Positions 52,852 through 62,762 of a DNA stretch of 64,000 bases are shown here, piece by piece. Numbering within the stretch: the first letter of the stretch is position 1; each line of letters starts with the position of its first letter. A program made the translations under genes and the position numbers. The notes beneath the pieces were generated by a model that did not search any database, was not told where the DNA came from, and saw only the letters and a list, made by a program, of their open reading frames with translations. This DNA comes from Aquamicrobium lusatiense (GTDB lineage Bacteria; Pseudomonadota; Alphaproteobacteria; Rhizobiales; Rhizobiaceae): positions 186,001 to 250,000 of the forward strand of contig NZ_JACHEU010000003.1 of assembly GCF_014201615.1 (NCBI RefSeq), given 5' to 3'.

Positions 52852-54578
52852 TCGTCGCCTCCCTGTTTCCACCGCAGGCACGTGCCCGCCTTCCGCTGTT
52901 CACGCTTTTCGGCCTGACGGCGGCGGCACTCAGGGCGCTGTCGGCGCTGCTGCTCGTGCCGCTGCTGGGCAGCCTGTTTTCGCCCGAACCGCGCGCGGCT
53001 CTGCCGTGGCTCGCCGCGCTGGCCGCCTGCGTGGTGGCCGGCTGGATGCTGGAACGGCGCATGGTGGTGCGCGCCTTCGATCTCGGCCTTGCCATGATGA
53101 TGTCGATGAACACGCGCCTCGTCGACCATCTGCTTGCCGTGCCGATCGGCTGGTTCGGCACCGGGGAGCAGGAAAAGGCAAAGCGGGCGCTGGCGGGTGC
53201 GGTTCCGGAACTGTTCGCCAGCACCGTCAATCTGGGCACGCAGGCGCTGATCTCGATCGCGCTGCCGCCGGCCATCGCGCTCGGCCTGCTGTTCGTGGCG
53301 TGGCCGCTGGGTGTCGCGGCGCTCATCGCCGTGCCGCTCCTGTTTGGCGCGCTGCTCGCCGGCGGCGGCTTCATCCGCCGCGCGGAAGCCGACTTCTCCG
53401 CCGCTTCCGGCAAGGCCGCGGCCTGCACCGACGAGTTTGCCCGCAACCAGCTCGTGCTGCGCGCGGCCGGGCGCACCGGCACCGCCGGCACGCCTCTGGG
53501 CGAAGCCATCGAGGCCCAGAAGGCCAAGAGCCTGCGCCTGATCTGGTTCACCGTGCCCGGCACGCTGCTGTTTTCGCTGGCCATGCAGGCCACGCTGGTG
53601 GCCATGATCGCCATTCTGGCGCTGATGTATGCGCAAGGGGCCATGGATGCCGCCCGCACCGTGGCGCTGATCGTGGTGGTGCTGCGCTTTCTGGAGCCGC
53701 TGAACACGCTGTCGGATCTGTTCGTGGCGCTGGAATCGACCCACGCGGCGGCGCAGCGCACGCTGGCCGTGCTCGACGTTCCGGCCCTGCCGTCGCCGGC
53801 GCGCGATGCGGTGCCGCAGGCGCCCGCAATTGCGTTCCGCAACGTGCATTTCCACGCCAACGGCAATCATATTCTCGACGGCATCAGCTTCGATGTGCCG
53901 GAAGGCAGCACCACGGCGCTGGTCGGGCCGTCGGGATCGGGCAAGAGCACCATCCTGTCGATGATCGCGCGCATGCATGACGTGAGCGAGGGCGAGGTGC
54001 GGGTCGGCGGACATGACGTGCGCGCCTATGCGCCGGAGACCCTGATGGACCAGCTGTCCATCGTGTTCCAGAACGTGCAGCTGTTCGAGGGCGGCATTGC
54101 CGAGAACATCCGCCTTGCGCGCCCGGATGCCACCGATGCCGGGTTCATGGAAGCCGCGAAAGCCGCCTGTGTCGATGAGATTGTCGAGCGGCTGGGGAGC
54201 TGGGATGCGCCGGTCGGCGAAGGCGGCGGCAATCTGTCGGGCGGCGAGCGCCAGCGTGTCAGCATCGCCCGCGCGCTTCTGAAGAATGCGCCGATCCTGC
54301 TTCTGGACGAAGCCACCAGCGGTCTCGACACCATGAACGAGGTGGCGGTAGCCGCGGCGCTCAGCCGTTTCGGCCATCGCACCGTGCTGGTCGTCGCGCA
54401 CCGGCTGGAAACCATCGCCCGCGCCGACCATGTGGTCTTCGTCGAAGGCGGCCGCATCGTCGAGGCGGGCGAGCGCGAGGCGCTGATCGCTGCCGGCGGG
54501 CGCTTCGCCGCCTACTGGAGCCATCGCCGCAGCGCCCGCGACTGGACCCTCGATCATCAGGATAAACCCCGATCCTGA
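52848..54578 (+). CDS. IrtB-like ABC transporter (membrane domain + ATPase)
   Basis: 576 residues: about six membrane helices (1-310), then ATPase with Walker A GPSGSGKST near 360, signature LSGGERQR, Walker B LLLDEATSGLDT and HRLETI. ABC exporter fold, lacking the SIP domain, as in IrtB or YbtP/Q. Translationally coupled (ATGA overlap) to the IrtA-like protein, with which it should form a heterodimer. In this context it imports rather than exports. No periplasmic binding protein gene is present. Confidence 0.88.
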   Translation: MIVASLFPPQARARLPLFTLFGLTAAALRALSALLLVPLLGSLFSPEPRAALPWLAALAACVVAGWMLERRMVVRAFDLGLAMMMSMNTRLVDHLLAVPIGWFGTGEQEKAKRALAGAVPELFASTVNLGTQALISIALPPAIALGLLFVAWPLGVAALIAVPLLFGALLAGGGFIRRAEADFSAASGKAAACTDEFARNQLVLRAAGRTGTAGTPLGEAIEAQKAKSLRLIWFTVPGTLLFSLAMQATLVAMIAILALMYAQGAMDAARTVALIVVVLRFLEPLNTLSDLFVALESTHAAAQRTLAVLDVPALPSPARDAVPQAPAIAFRNVHFHANGNHILDGISFDVPEGSTTALVGPSGSGKSTILSMIARMHDVSEGEVRVGGHDVRAYAPETLMDQLSIVFQNVQLFEGGIAENIRLARPDATDAGFMEAAKAACVDEIVERLGSWDAPVGEGGGNLSGGERQRVSIARALLKNAPILLLDEATSGLDTMNEVAVAAALSRFGHRTVLVVAHRLETIARADHVVFVEGGRIVEAGEREALIAAGGRFAAYWSHRRSARDWTLDHQDKPRS

Positions 54579-54588
54579 TGGTCAGCTG

Positions 54589-54618
54589 TGCCGCAGCCCC
54601 GCTTCCGGGGCTGCGGCA
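54589..54618. terminator. Hairpin between convergent IrtB-like and Usp genes
   Basis: 13-bp stem TGCCGCAGCCCCG / CGGGGCTGCGGCA with loop CTTC, eleven bases after the IrtB-like stop and ten before the Usp end. Bidirectional terminator. Confidence 0.75.
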
Positions 54619-54628
54619 TTTCCGTGCG

Positions 54629-55075
54629 TCAGCGCACCACCAGAACAGGCAGCGTGGTGTGTGCCAGAACCTCGGAGGTCTGGCTGCCCAGAATGAGCCG
54701 CGCGGCTCCGCGCCGGCCATGCGAGGACATGACGATCAGGTCGCAGCTTTTCAGTTTCGCCGTGCGCACGATGGCCTCGGCGGGATGGTCGTCGATCTCG
54801 TGCAGCAGATCCACCTCGACGCCATGTTCTGCGGCGCGCTCCTCGATCGAGCGGAAGCGGTTCTTCATCTCCTCGTCGATCTGCTGGTCGTAGCGGCCGA
54901 TCGGATCGGCGATGCCGCCGATGGCGGCGGCGCGTGCGGCTGCGGTGTCCAGAGGCTGCGACACGCTCAGCACCGTCACTTTCGCTCCCAGCGGGCCGGC
55001 AAGGGCAAGGCCCTGCTCGATGCCCCTCGCAGCCAGTTCGGACCCGTCGGTCGCAATAAGGATATGCCTGTACAT
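54629..55075 (-). CDS. Universal stress protein (UspA family)
   Basis: 148 residues: MYRHILIATDGSELA at the start, and the ATP-binding SSHGRRGAARLILGSQTSEVLAHTTLPVLVV at the end. ATP-binding Usp proteins accumulate in starvation, oxygen limitation or other stress. Follows by 43 bases the small gene under the FNR/FixK box, so it is probably part of the same low-oxygen transcript. Confidence 0.9.
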   Translation of the reverse strand: MYRHILIATDGSELAARGIEQGLALAGPLGAKVTVLSVSQPLDTAAARAAAIGGIADPIGRYDQQIDEEMKNRFRSIEERAAEHGVEVDLLHEIDDHPAEAIVRTAKLKSCDLIVMSSHGRRGAARLILGSQTSEVLAHTTLPVLVVR

Positions 55076-55118
55076 CTTCACCCTCGCTTTTGTTGCGTGA
55101 TCTGCGGCCGTCATATGA

Positions 55119-55505
55119 TCAGGGTTTCTCGACCCGCGCCACCTGATAAGTCTGCATGGTTCCGTCCTGCATGATCGAGACATATTCCCCGGTGACGAAG
55201 CTTTCCTCGCCGAGGCGGAAGCCGATCTCGTTGTCGGCGTCGCCTTCCTCATAGTCGAAATACCATTGCCCGCCCGGCTTGCGCCGCAGGCGGCCGATGC
55301 GCTCGTCGCCATCATCGGAAAAGCGCCGGACACGGCAGAAGGCCTGATGGGTCTTCCATGTGGCGGCGTCGAGGCGTCCGGCCTCGTCCAGCGGTACGAG
55401 AAGATCGTAGCCCTCTTCGCGGTCGCCCTGCGGGTGGCCTGCGGTCCGCGCGAAAAGAAGTCTCACGTGGCGGAAGTTCGGTGTCAGGTCCTTCAGTGCC
55501 GTCAT
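55119..55505 (-). CDS. Conserved hypothetical protein under FNR/FixK control
   Basis: 128 residues, acidic, no signal peptide or membrane segment. The sequence (FRHVRLLFARTAGHPQGDREEGYDLLVPLD, GQWYFDYEEGDADNEIGFRLGEESFVTGEYVSI, YQVARVE) suggests a small beta-rich domain but no known family I can name. ATG 55505 follows AAAGGAGA. TTGATACGGATCAA lies 49 bases upstream with spacing suited to a class II FNR promoter. Paired with a universal stress protein, it probably serves low-oxygen physiology. Confidence 0.75.
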   Translation of the reverse strand: MTALKDLTPNFRHVRLLFARTAGHPQGDREEGYDLLVPLDEAGRLDAATWKTHQAFCRVRRFSDDGDERIGRLRRKPGGQWYFDYEEGDADNEIGFRLGEESFVTGEYVSIMQDGTMQTYQVARVEKP

Positions 55506-55553
55506 GCTCTGGTCTCCTTTTCTTCCACAATGCCGGGGATTGAGCACCTTGCC

Positions 55554-55567
55554 TTGATACGGATCAA
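55554..55567 (-). promoter_or_regulatory. FNR/FixK box
   Basis: TTGATACGGATCAA, an exact TTGAT-N4-ATCAA anaerobox. Centre at 55560.5; a transcript starting 41 bases downstream on the minus strand would begin about 14 bases before the ATG at 55505. Confidence 0.75.
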
Positions 55568-55741
55568 GAAAACAGAGAAGGACTATTGTCGCGGATGACA
55601 ATAACGTCTTTGCGCCACAGTTGCTGTTACAGGATATGTGCTATAGGCGAATCGCCGGAGCGGCCTTTCCATGCTGCGGCTGAATCAGGTCCCGTCAAAT
55701 CAGGCCGGCTCCGCCCGCCATAAAGAACGAATCCCGATATC

Positions 55742-57397
55742 GTGACGACCATCCTCTCCTACCAACGCTACACCGTGTTCGTGAGCGTCGCGCTCATCAC
55801 ATTCGCATCGCTCGCCGGGGCCGCGCTCTACAGCAAGTGGCTTCTGGTGCCCGCCGTCATCGCCGGCGCGCTGTTCCTGCTCGGCGTGCATGACGTGCGC
55901 CAGCGCCGCCATTCCATCCTGCGCAACTATCCGGTGGTCGGGCATCTGCGCTTCCTGCTGGAAAGCTTCCGGCCGGAAATCCGCCAGTACATCATCGAAG
56001 GCGACCATGACGAGGTGCCGTTCAGCCGGCAGGATCGCGGGCTCGTCTACCAGCGCGCCAAGGGCGTTGAGGACAAGCGCCCCTTCGGCACCATCGAGAA
56101 CGTCTATGGGTCCGGCTATGCGTGGCTGACCCATTCGGCCACGCCCGTCACCATCGCCGATACGGATTTCCGCGTGCGCATCGGCGGCTCGGCCTGCCGG
56201 CAGCCCTACAGCGCCAGCCTCTACAACATCTCGGCCATGAGCTTCGGCTCGCTGTCGGCCAACGCCATCCTTGCCCTCAACACCGGGGCCCGCAAGGGCG
56301 GCTTCGCCCACGACACCGGGGAAGGCAGCATCAGCCGCTATCACCGTCAGGGCGGCGGCGACCTCATCTGCCAGATCGCTTCCGGCTATTTCGGTTGCCG
56401 CAACGACGACGGCAGCTTCTCGCCCGAGAAATTCAGGGTGCTGGCCGCCGATCCGCAGATCAAAATGATCGAGATCAAGCTGAGCCAGGGCGCCAAGCCC
56501 GGCCATGGCGGCATGCTGCCGGCCTCCAAGATCTCGCCGGAAATCGCCGAGGCGCGTGGCATTCCCATGGGCGTGGACTGCGTTTCCCCGGCCGCCCACA
56601 GCACCTTCTCCACGCCCATCGGCCTGATGCAGTTCATCGATCAGCTCCGCACCCTTTCCGACGGCAAGCCGGTCGGCTTCAAGCTGTGCATCGGCCACCG
56701 GCGCGAATTCATGAGCATGGTCAAGGCCATGCTGGATACCGGCATCATGCCCGACTTCATCGTCGTCGACGGCGCGGAAGGCGGCACGGGCGCTGCCCCG
56801 GTGGAGTTCGCCAACCGCGTCGGCATGCCGATGCTGGAGGCGCTGACCTTCGTGCACAATACGCTGAGGGGCGCCGGCATCCGCGACGAGATCAGGATCG
56901 GTGCGGCCGGCAAGATCATCACCGCCTTCGACATCGCGCGCACGCTGGCGCTGGGGGCCGACTGGTGCAATGCCGCGCGCGGCTTCATGTTCGCCATCGG
57001 CTGCATTCAGGCGCAGGCCTGCCACACCAATTGCTGCCCGGTCGGCATCGCCACCCAGGACAAGGGACGCCAGCGGGCCATCGACGTGGGCGACAAGAGC
57101 GAGCGCGTGGCCCGTTTCCACCGCAACACCATGAAGGCGCTGGGCGAGATCGCCGGTGCCGCCGGCCTCACCAATCCGAGCGACTTCATGCCCTACCACT
57201 TCATGTTCCGGCAGAAGGACAACGAGTTCCTCGACGGCAACGAGGCCTACCCCTATCTGCCGGAAGGCTTTCTGGTGGCGGGCAAGGAAATTCCCGAGCT
57301 TTCCGAATGGTACAGCCGCTGGGACCGCGCCAACGCGCAATCCTTCGCGCCGCCGGAAATCCCGCACGGGCCGTTCCAGAGACGCCGGGCAGCCTGA
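55742..57397 (+). CDS. FMN-binding glutamate synthase-domain oxidoreductase, membrane-anchored
   Basis: 551 residues beginning at GTG. Two N-terminal membrane helices (about 10-50), then a glutamate-synthase-like TIM barrel (about 90-530) with NISAMSFGSLSANAI, GEGSISRYH, SQGAKPGHGGMLP, DGAEGGTGAAP and a cysteine cluster QACHTNCCPVGIAT that in this family holds an iron-sulfur centre. No glutaminase domain, so it is not a full glutamate synthase. Role of these stand-alone proteins is unsettled. Divergent from the FNR-controlled gene; 236 bases separate them. Confidence 0.85.
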   Translation: MTTILSYQRYTVFVSVALITFASLAGAALYSKWLLVPAVIAGALFLLGVHDVRQRRHSILRNYPVVGHLRFLLESFRPEIRQYIIEGDHDEVPFSRQDRGLVYQRAKGVEDKRPFGTIENVYGSGYAWLTHSATPVTIADTDFRVRIGGSACRQPYSASLYNISAMSFGSLSANAILALNTGARKGGFAHDTGEGSISRYHRQGGGDLICQIASGYFGCRNDDGSFSPEKFRVLAADPQIKMIEIKLSQGAKPGHGGMLPASKISPEIAEARGIPMGVDCVSPAAHSTFSTPIGLMQFIDQLRTLSDGKPVGFKLCIGHRREFMSMVKAMLDTGIMPDFIVVDGAEGGTGAAPVEFANRVGMPMLEALTFVHNTLRGAGIRDEIRIGAAGKIITAFDIARTLALGADWCNAARGFMFAIGCIQAQACHTNCCPVGIATQDKGRQRAIDVGDKSERVARFHRNTMKALGEIAGAAGLTNPSDFMPYHFMFRQKDNEFLDGNEAYPYLPEGFLVAGKEIPELSEWYSRWDRANAQSFAPPEIPHGPFQRRRAA

Positions 57398-57415
57398 TCC
57401 CTCTCCGCGAAACGA

Positions 57416-57443
57416 AAAGACCCCGCCGGCCGGCGGGGTCTTT
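57416..57443 (+). terminator. Rho-independent terminator
   Basis: Perfect 14-bp stem AAAGACCCCGCCGG / CCGGCGGGGTCTTT, 19 bases after the oxidoreductase stop and followed by CTTTCG. Confidence 0.85.
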
Positions 57444-57485
57444 CTTTCGTGTGCCCGATGCACCGGGCCGGCAGCCCGGTCGCGT

Positions 57486-57704
57486 TCAAGAATCCCGGCT
57501 GCCGGCGGCGGAAACCTGCTTCGCCGAAAGGAACATCAGCGTCGAGGCAACCGTGCGGCGGTCCCAGCCGGCCTGTTCGGCCCGGTCGAGAAGGTCTTCC
57601 AGCAGTGGCAGGAATACCTTCCGGCATTCCGTTTCATGCGCCAGAAACGCACCGGCCGGCTGCGTTGGCGGGGGAACGTGGTCTGAAAGCTGCATTGTCG
57701 TCAC
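57486..57704 (-). CDS. Small hypothetical protein downstream of groEL
   Basis: 72 residues from GTG 57704 (AGGA four bases upstream) or 69 from ATG 57695. Mostly helical and amphipathic: FLAHETECRKVFLPLLEDLLDRAEQAGWDRRTVASTLMFLSAKQV. Contains one Cys and no signal peptide. It follows the groEL end by 68 bases on the same strand, with a hairpin between. Not recognised; it may be a real conserved small protein, as the composition is protein-like. Confidence 0.5.
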   Translation of the reverse strand: MTTMQLSDHVPPPTQPAGAFLAHETECRKVFLPLLEDLLDRAEQAGWDRRTVASTLMFLSAKQVSAAGSRDS

Positions 57705-57728
57705 ATCGTCCTGCGACCCGTCGTTGAC

Positions 57729-57759
57729 GGCCCGCCCCCTTTTTCAGGGGAAGCGGGCC
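57729..57759 (-). terminator. Hairpin after groEL
   Basis: Stem GGCCCGC / GCGGGCC extended by a CCCCT/AGGGG pairing with one offset, located 13 bases after the groEL stop. No U run on the minus side, so termination may be partial. Confidence 0.5.
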
Positions 57760-57772
57760 TTTCACGACCGGA

Positions 57773-59410
<1,638 letters not shown>

Positions 59411-59429
59411 TCATTAGGCAGCTTACTTT

Positions 59430-59468
59430 GACTGGTTGATGGGGACTGGTTGATGGGACTGGCTGATG
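59430..59468. repeat. Tandem repeat GACTGGTTGATGG x3 in the groES-groEL gap
   Basis: Three head-to-tail units of 12-14 bases (GACTGGTTGATGGG, GACTGGTTGATGG, GACTGGCTGATG) in the 83-base spacer. Likely a slippage product; could affect the polycistronic mRNA. Confidence 0.7.
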
Positions 59469-59481
59469 CCGGAAGAAGCCG

Positions 59482-59796
59482 TCAGGCGGCCTTCTTCACG
59501 GCGGCGGTCTCCTCGATCACGCCCATCACGTCGCTTTCCTTCATGATCAGCAGGTCCTCGCCCTTGAGCCTGATCTCGGTGCCGGACCATTTGCCGAACA
59601 GGATGCGGTTGCCAACCTTGACGTCGAGTTCGACCAGCCTGCCGTTTTCGTCACGGGCGCCGGGACCGACGGCGATGACCTCGCCTTCCTGCGGCTTTTC
59701 CTTCGCGGTGTCGGGGATGATGATGCCGCCGGCCGTCTTTTCGTCGGCCTCGATGCGGCGCACCAGAATGCGGTCATGCAGGGGACGGAACGTCAT
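59482..59796 (-). CDS. groES: 10 kDa co-chaperonin GroES
   Basis: 104 residues: [44 protein letters not shown] is a canonical GroES N-terminus with the mobile loop, and [14 protein letters not shown] ends the barrel. Caps the GroEL chamber. First gene of the operon; the upstream 400 bases should carry its heat-shock promoter. Confidence 0.96.
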   Translation of the reverse strand: MTFRPLHDRILVRRIEADEKTAGGIIIPDTAKEKPQEGEVIAVGPGARDENGRLVELDVKVGNRILFGKWSGTEIRLKGEDLLIMKESDVMGVIEETAAVKKAA

Positions 59797-60217
59797 GTCT
59801 TTGTTCTCCTCTCACGGACAAACGGACTGCACCGTTCCACCCGGATCGTGCGAAGCGGAACGGCACGCGCGACCCTTTCCGGCGTCGCGCGGCTATCGAT
59901 CTGGTTTCTCGGATTTCGGGTTTCAAGAGGTGTCGGCAAAAATTTTGGCACTCGCAGCACATGATTGCTAGTGCTATGAAATCACGATGTTTTTTACACC
60001 GGCAAAGCTTTTCGATCTTGAATTTGAACGATGATCGGCCACACTGTGAAGGCGTGGGTGGAATGGTGCCGGCGGCAGCGCGCAAGGGAGGTTACGAAAC
60101 AGGCCCGCCTTCATCCCAGCGTCACCCGCATCCGACCGTCGCCTTGCGACCGGGGCAGGCGCGGTCCGGACACGCACTCCCAGACAGGCATCCCCGGACA
60201 TGCGCAAGGATGTACCA
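59797..60217. other. Divergent intergenic region, groES and usg
   Basis: About 420 bases without a gene. Half-sites GGCACTC (59947-59953) and AGTGCTA (59970-59976) recall the CIRCE element bound by HrcA but are about 16 bases apart, not 9. No convincing sigma-32 promoter picked out by eye. Confidence 0.4.
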
Positions 60218-60496
60218 ATGGCAACCACGGCACGCAGCGATTTCCAGCTCCAGATGATGGGCTACGGCCTGACCACGGCCGAAATCCATTACCATCTGCC
60301 CGATCACCCTTCCCTGCTCCAGCTCTATATCTGGCAGGAATATGACCTGGCCCCGCATTTCCCCGAGCTGAAGAGCTTCCTCGATTACTGGGCGCGGGAA
60401 CTGGATGGCCCGCTGCATTCGGTGCGGGTTGCCCATCGCCACCTGATCACGCCCGCCGAGTGGCGCGCGGTGGACAGGGAGATCTCCATTCACTGA
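60218..60496 (+). CDS. usg: Usg family protein
   Basis: 92 residues matching the small Usg protein of Rhizobiales: QMMGYGLTTAEIHYHLPDHPSLLQLYIWQEYDLAPHFPELKSFLDYW and GPLHSVRVAHRHLITPAEWRAVD. Usg was named for its place upstream of trpF elsewhere; its function is unknown. Here it stands alone, divergent from groESL. ATG 60218 has AAGGA about 8 bases upstream; an in-frame ATG at 60200 is less likely. Confidence 0.85.
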   Translation: MATTARSDFQLQMMGYGLTTAEIHYHLPDHPSLLQLYIWQEYDLAPHFPELKSFLDYWARELDGPLHSVRVAHRHLITPAEWRAVDREISIH

Positions 60497-60845
60497 GGGC
60501 CGACCCCGAAGCGCGATCACCGAGGGCTCTCCCCTGATGCGGCGCGAACCTGCCGCGACCGGCACGCCGGATCGCCGACATGAGCAGCCCATATCGTCCA
60601 CATTGCCCGCTGGCCGGTCCAGCGGGCAATATGCTTAGGTCCACGCCATCTCCTTCCCGTTGACGCCGCATATGTAAGAGATAATTCTAATCATGCGGAG
60701 ATCCGCAGGATTTCATCCCTGTATGAGGGTCCGGGCTTGCAGGAGAATGCCGCCAATTCCGGACGCTGCCGGACTTCGTGATCCATTGGGCATCGTGCTA
60801 CCGGGCATCGATCCACTTCCTCAACGCGTTCTGGCGGAGCAGAAA
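60497..60845. other. Intergenic region before the peptide transporter
   Basis: About 350 bases. Contains the hairpin at 60602-60630 and an AT-richer stretch at about 60670-60695 that may hold the transporter promoter. No gene supported. Confidence 0.4.
60602..60630 (+). terminator. Hairpin after usg
   Basis: Perfect 12-bp stem ATTGCCCGCTGG / CCAGCGGGCAAT with loop CCGGT, about 105 bases past the usg stop. Confidence 0.55.
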
Positions 60846-62462
60846 ATGAACATTATTTCCCTTTCCCGGCGCACCCTTTTCAAGGGTTCGGCACTTCTGC
60901 TGGCCTCCACCGCCCTGCCCCGGTTCACCTTCGCCCAGAGTGGCAGCCGCCTCGTCGTCGCCGCCGATTCCGAGCCGCGCAACCTCAACCCGGCCATCGT
61001 CGCCTCGAACGGCGTGTTCTTCATTTCCTCCAAGGTCATCGAGCCGCTGGCCGAAGCCTCGTTCGATGGAGGGGGCGATGGCGAGGGCGGGCTCGCACCG
61101 CGCCTCGCCACTTCGTGGGAAGGCTCGGACGACGGGCTTTCGGCCACGTTCAAACTGCGCGAGGGCGTGAAGTGGCATGACGGCCAGCCCTTCACCTCGG
61201 CCGACGTCGCCTTTTCCGCGCTTCAGGTGTGGAAGCCGCTGCAAAACCTCGGCCGGCTGGTGTTCGCCAATCTCGAAGCCGTCGACACGCCGGACGACCA
61301 CACCGCCGTGTTCCGCTTTGCGAAGCCGACTCCGTTCCAGCTCATCCGCAACGCGCTGCCGGTGGTGTCGAGCGTGGTGGCGAAGCACATCTTCGAGGGC
61401 GAGGCCGACATTGCCGCCAGCGAGGCCAACAACAAGCTCGTCGGCACCGGCCCGTTCCGCTTCGCCGAGCACCGTCCGGGCGAATATTACCGGCTGGAGC
61501 GCAACCCCGACTACTGGGGCGAAGGCGAGCCGAAGCTGGACGAGATCATCTTCCGGGTGCTGCCCGACCGCGCGGCGGCGGCCGGCGCGCTGGAAGCTGG
61601 CGAAATCCAGCTTGCCGCCTTCAGCCAGGTGCCGCTGACCGACCTCGACCGCATCTCGAAAGTGCCGGGCATCGAGGTCTATTCCAAGGGGTATGAGGCG
61701 CTGACCTACCAGCTTGGCGTGGAGATCAATCACCGCCGCGCGGAACTGGCCAACGTCAGGGTGCGGCAGGCCATCGCGCACGCCATCGATCGCGATTTCG
61801 TGGTGCGCACCATCTTCCTCGGCTATGCGGAGACGGCCACCGGCATCGTGCCGAAGAACGCGCCCGAATTCTACAATGGCGACGTGCCGCTCCATCCGTT
61901 CGACGTGGACAAGGCCAACGCCCTGCTCGACGAGGCCGGCTATCCGCGCAAGGACGGCGGCGCCCGCTTCGCGCTGCGCCTGCTGCCCGCGCCCTACTTC
62001 ACCGAGACGCGCCAGTTCGGCGACTATCTGCGGCAGGCGCTGGCCGCTGTGGGCATCGACGCCACGGTGGTCAACAACGATGCCGCCGCGCACCAGAAGG
62101 CGGTCTACACCGACCACGATTTCGACCTCGCCGTCGCGCCCACCGTGTTCCGCGGCGATCCGGCCATATCCACCACCATTCTGGTGCGCTCCGGCACACC
62201 GGCCGGCGTGCCCTTCTCCAATCAGGGCGGCTACGAGAACAAGGAGATCGACGCGCTGATCGACAAGGCCGGCGAGACGGTCGACACCGCCGCGCGCACC
62301 GCGCTTTACAAGCAGCTTCAGGTGCTGGTGGCTGAAGACCTGCCGATCATCAACGTTGCCGACTGGGGCTTCATCACCGTGGCAAGCTCACAGGTGAAGA
62401 ACGTGTCCAACAATCCGCGCTGGGCGGTTTCCAGCTGGGCCGACACCGAACTGGACGCGTGA
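60846..62462 (+). CDS. Peptide/nickel-type ABC transporter substrate-binding protein (SBP family 5)
   Basis: 538 residues with a Tat-type signal (LSRRTLFKGSALLLASTALP, cleavage after FAQ). Family-5 features: LREGVKWHDGQPFTSADVAFS near 105, GTGPFRFAEHRPGEYYRLERNPDYWGE near 205, and RVRQAIAHAIDRDFVV near 305. Binds oligopeptides, opines, heme or other solutes in the periplasm. Followed by DppB- and DppC-type permeases; the ATPase genes would lie beyond the window. Confidence 0.9.
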   Translation: MNIISLSRRTLFKGSALLLASTALPRFTFAQSGSRLVVAADSEPRNLNPAIVASNGVFFISSKVIEPLAEASFDGGGDGEGGLAPRLATSWEGSDDGLSATFKLREGVKWHDGQPFTSADVAFSALQVWKPLQNLGRLVFANLEAVDTPDDHTAVFRFAKPTPFQLIRNALPVVSSVVAKHIFEGEADIAASEANNKLVGTGPFRFAEHRPGEYYRLERNPDYWGEGEPKLDEIIFRVLPDRAAAAGALEAGEIQLAAFSQVPLTDLDRISKVPGIEVYSKGYEALTYQLGVEINHRRAELANVRVRQAIAHAIDRDFVVRTIFLGYAETATGIVPKNAPEFYNGDVPLHPFDVDKANALLDEAGYPRKDGGARFALRLLPAPYFTETRQFGDYLRQALAAVGIDATVVNNDAAAHQKAVYTDHDFDLAVAPTVFRGDPAISTTILVRSGTPAGVPFSNQGGYENKEIDALIDKAGETVDTAARTALYKQLQVLVAEDLPIINVADWGFITVASSQVKNVSNNPRWAVSSWADTELDA

Positions 62463-62694
62463 CAGGTCACGGCCTGCCCCGCCGGACCATTTTGGGCGGG
62501 GCATGGAATTTCGATGGTCGCGCATGAAGCACCCCTGCCCTTACCCCTCCACAACGGGCCGACCTCTCGCAATTCCCTCTCTCGCGGGAAGGGATCAGTG
62601 GCGGAGGGATGCTGCGGGCCGCTGCCGCCGAAACCCGAACCGATCCGGGGCAGCCGGCGTTCTGACGAACGCAGCGCCGGTGCTCCAGCTTGTT

Positions 62695-62751
62695 TTCCGT
62701 GGTGGCATTCGTGCCACGTCAGGCGATTCCGTCTGCCTGCGAAATGCTCTA
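62695..62751. repeat. Palindromic intergenic element, copy B
   Basis: On the minus strand it reads TAGAGCAT, then a GCAG-GGAA hairpin block and GTGGCACGAATGCCAC. It shares the order and most bases of the element at 25890-25938. Lies in the 300-base gap between the binding protein and permease genes, which holds no other feature. Confidence 0.55.
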
Positions 62752-62762
62752 GAGTCTGACGC

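Noticed and set aside
59947..59976. CIRCE element before groES
   Set aside because: Half-sites exist but are about 16 bases apart; the true element has a 9-base spacer.
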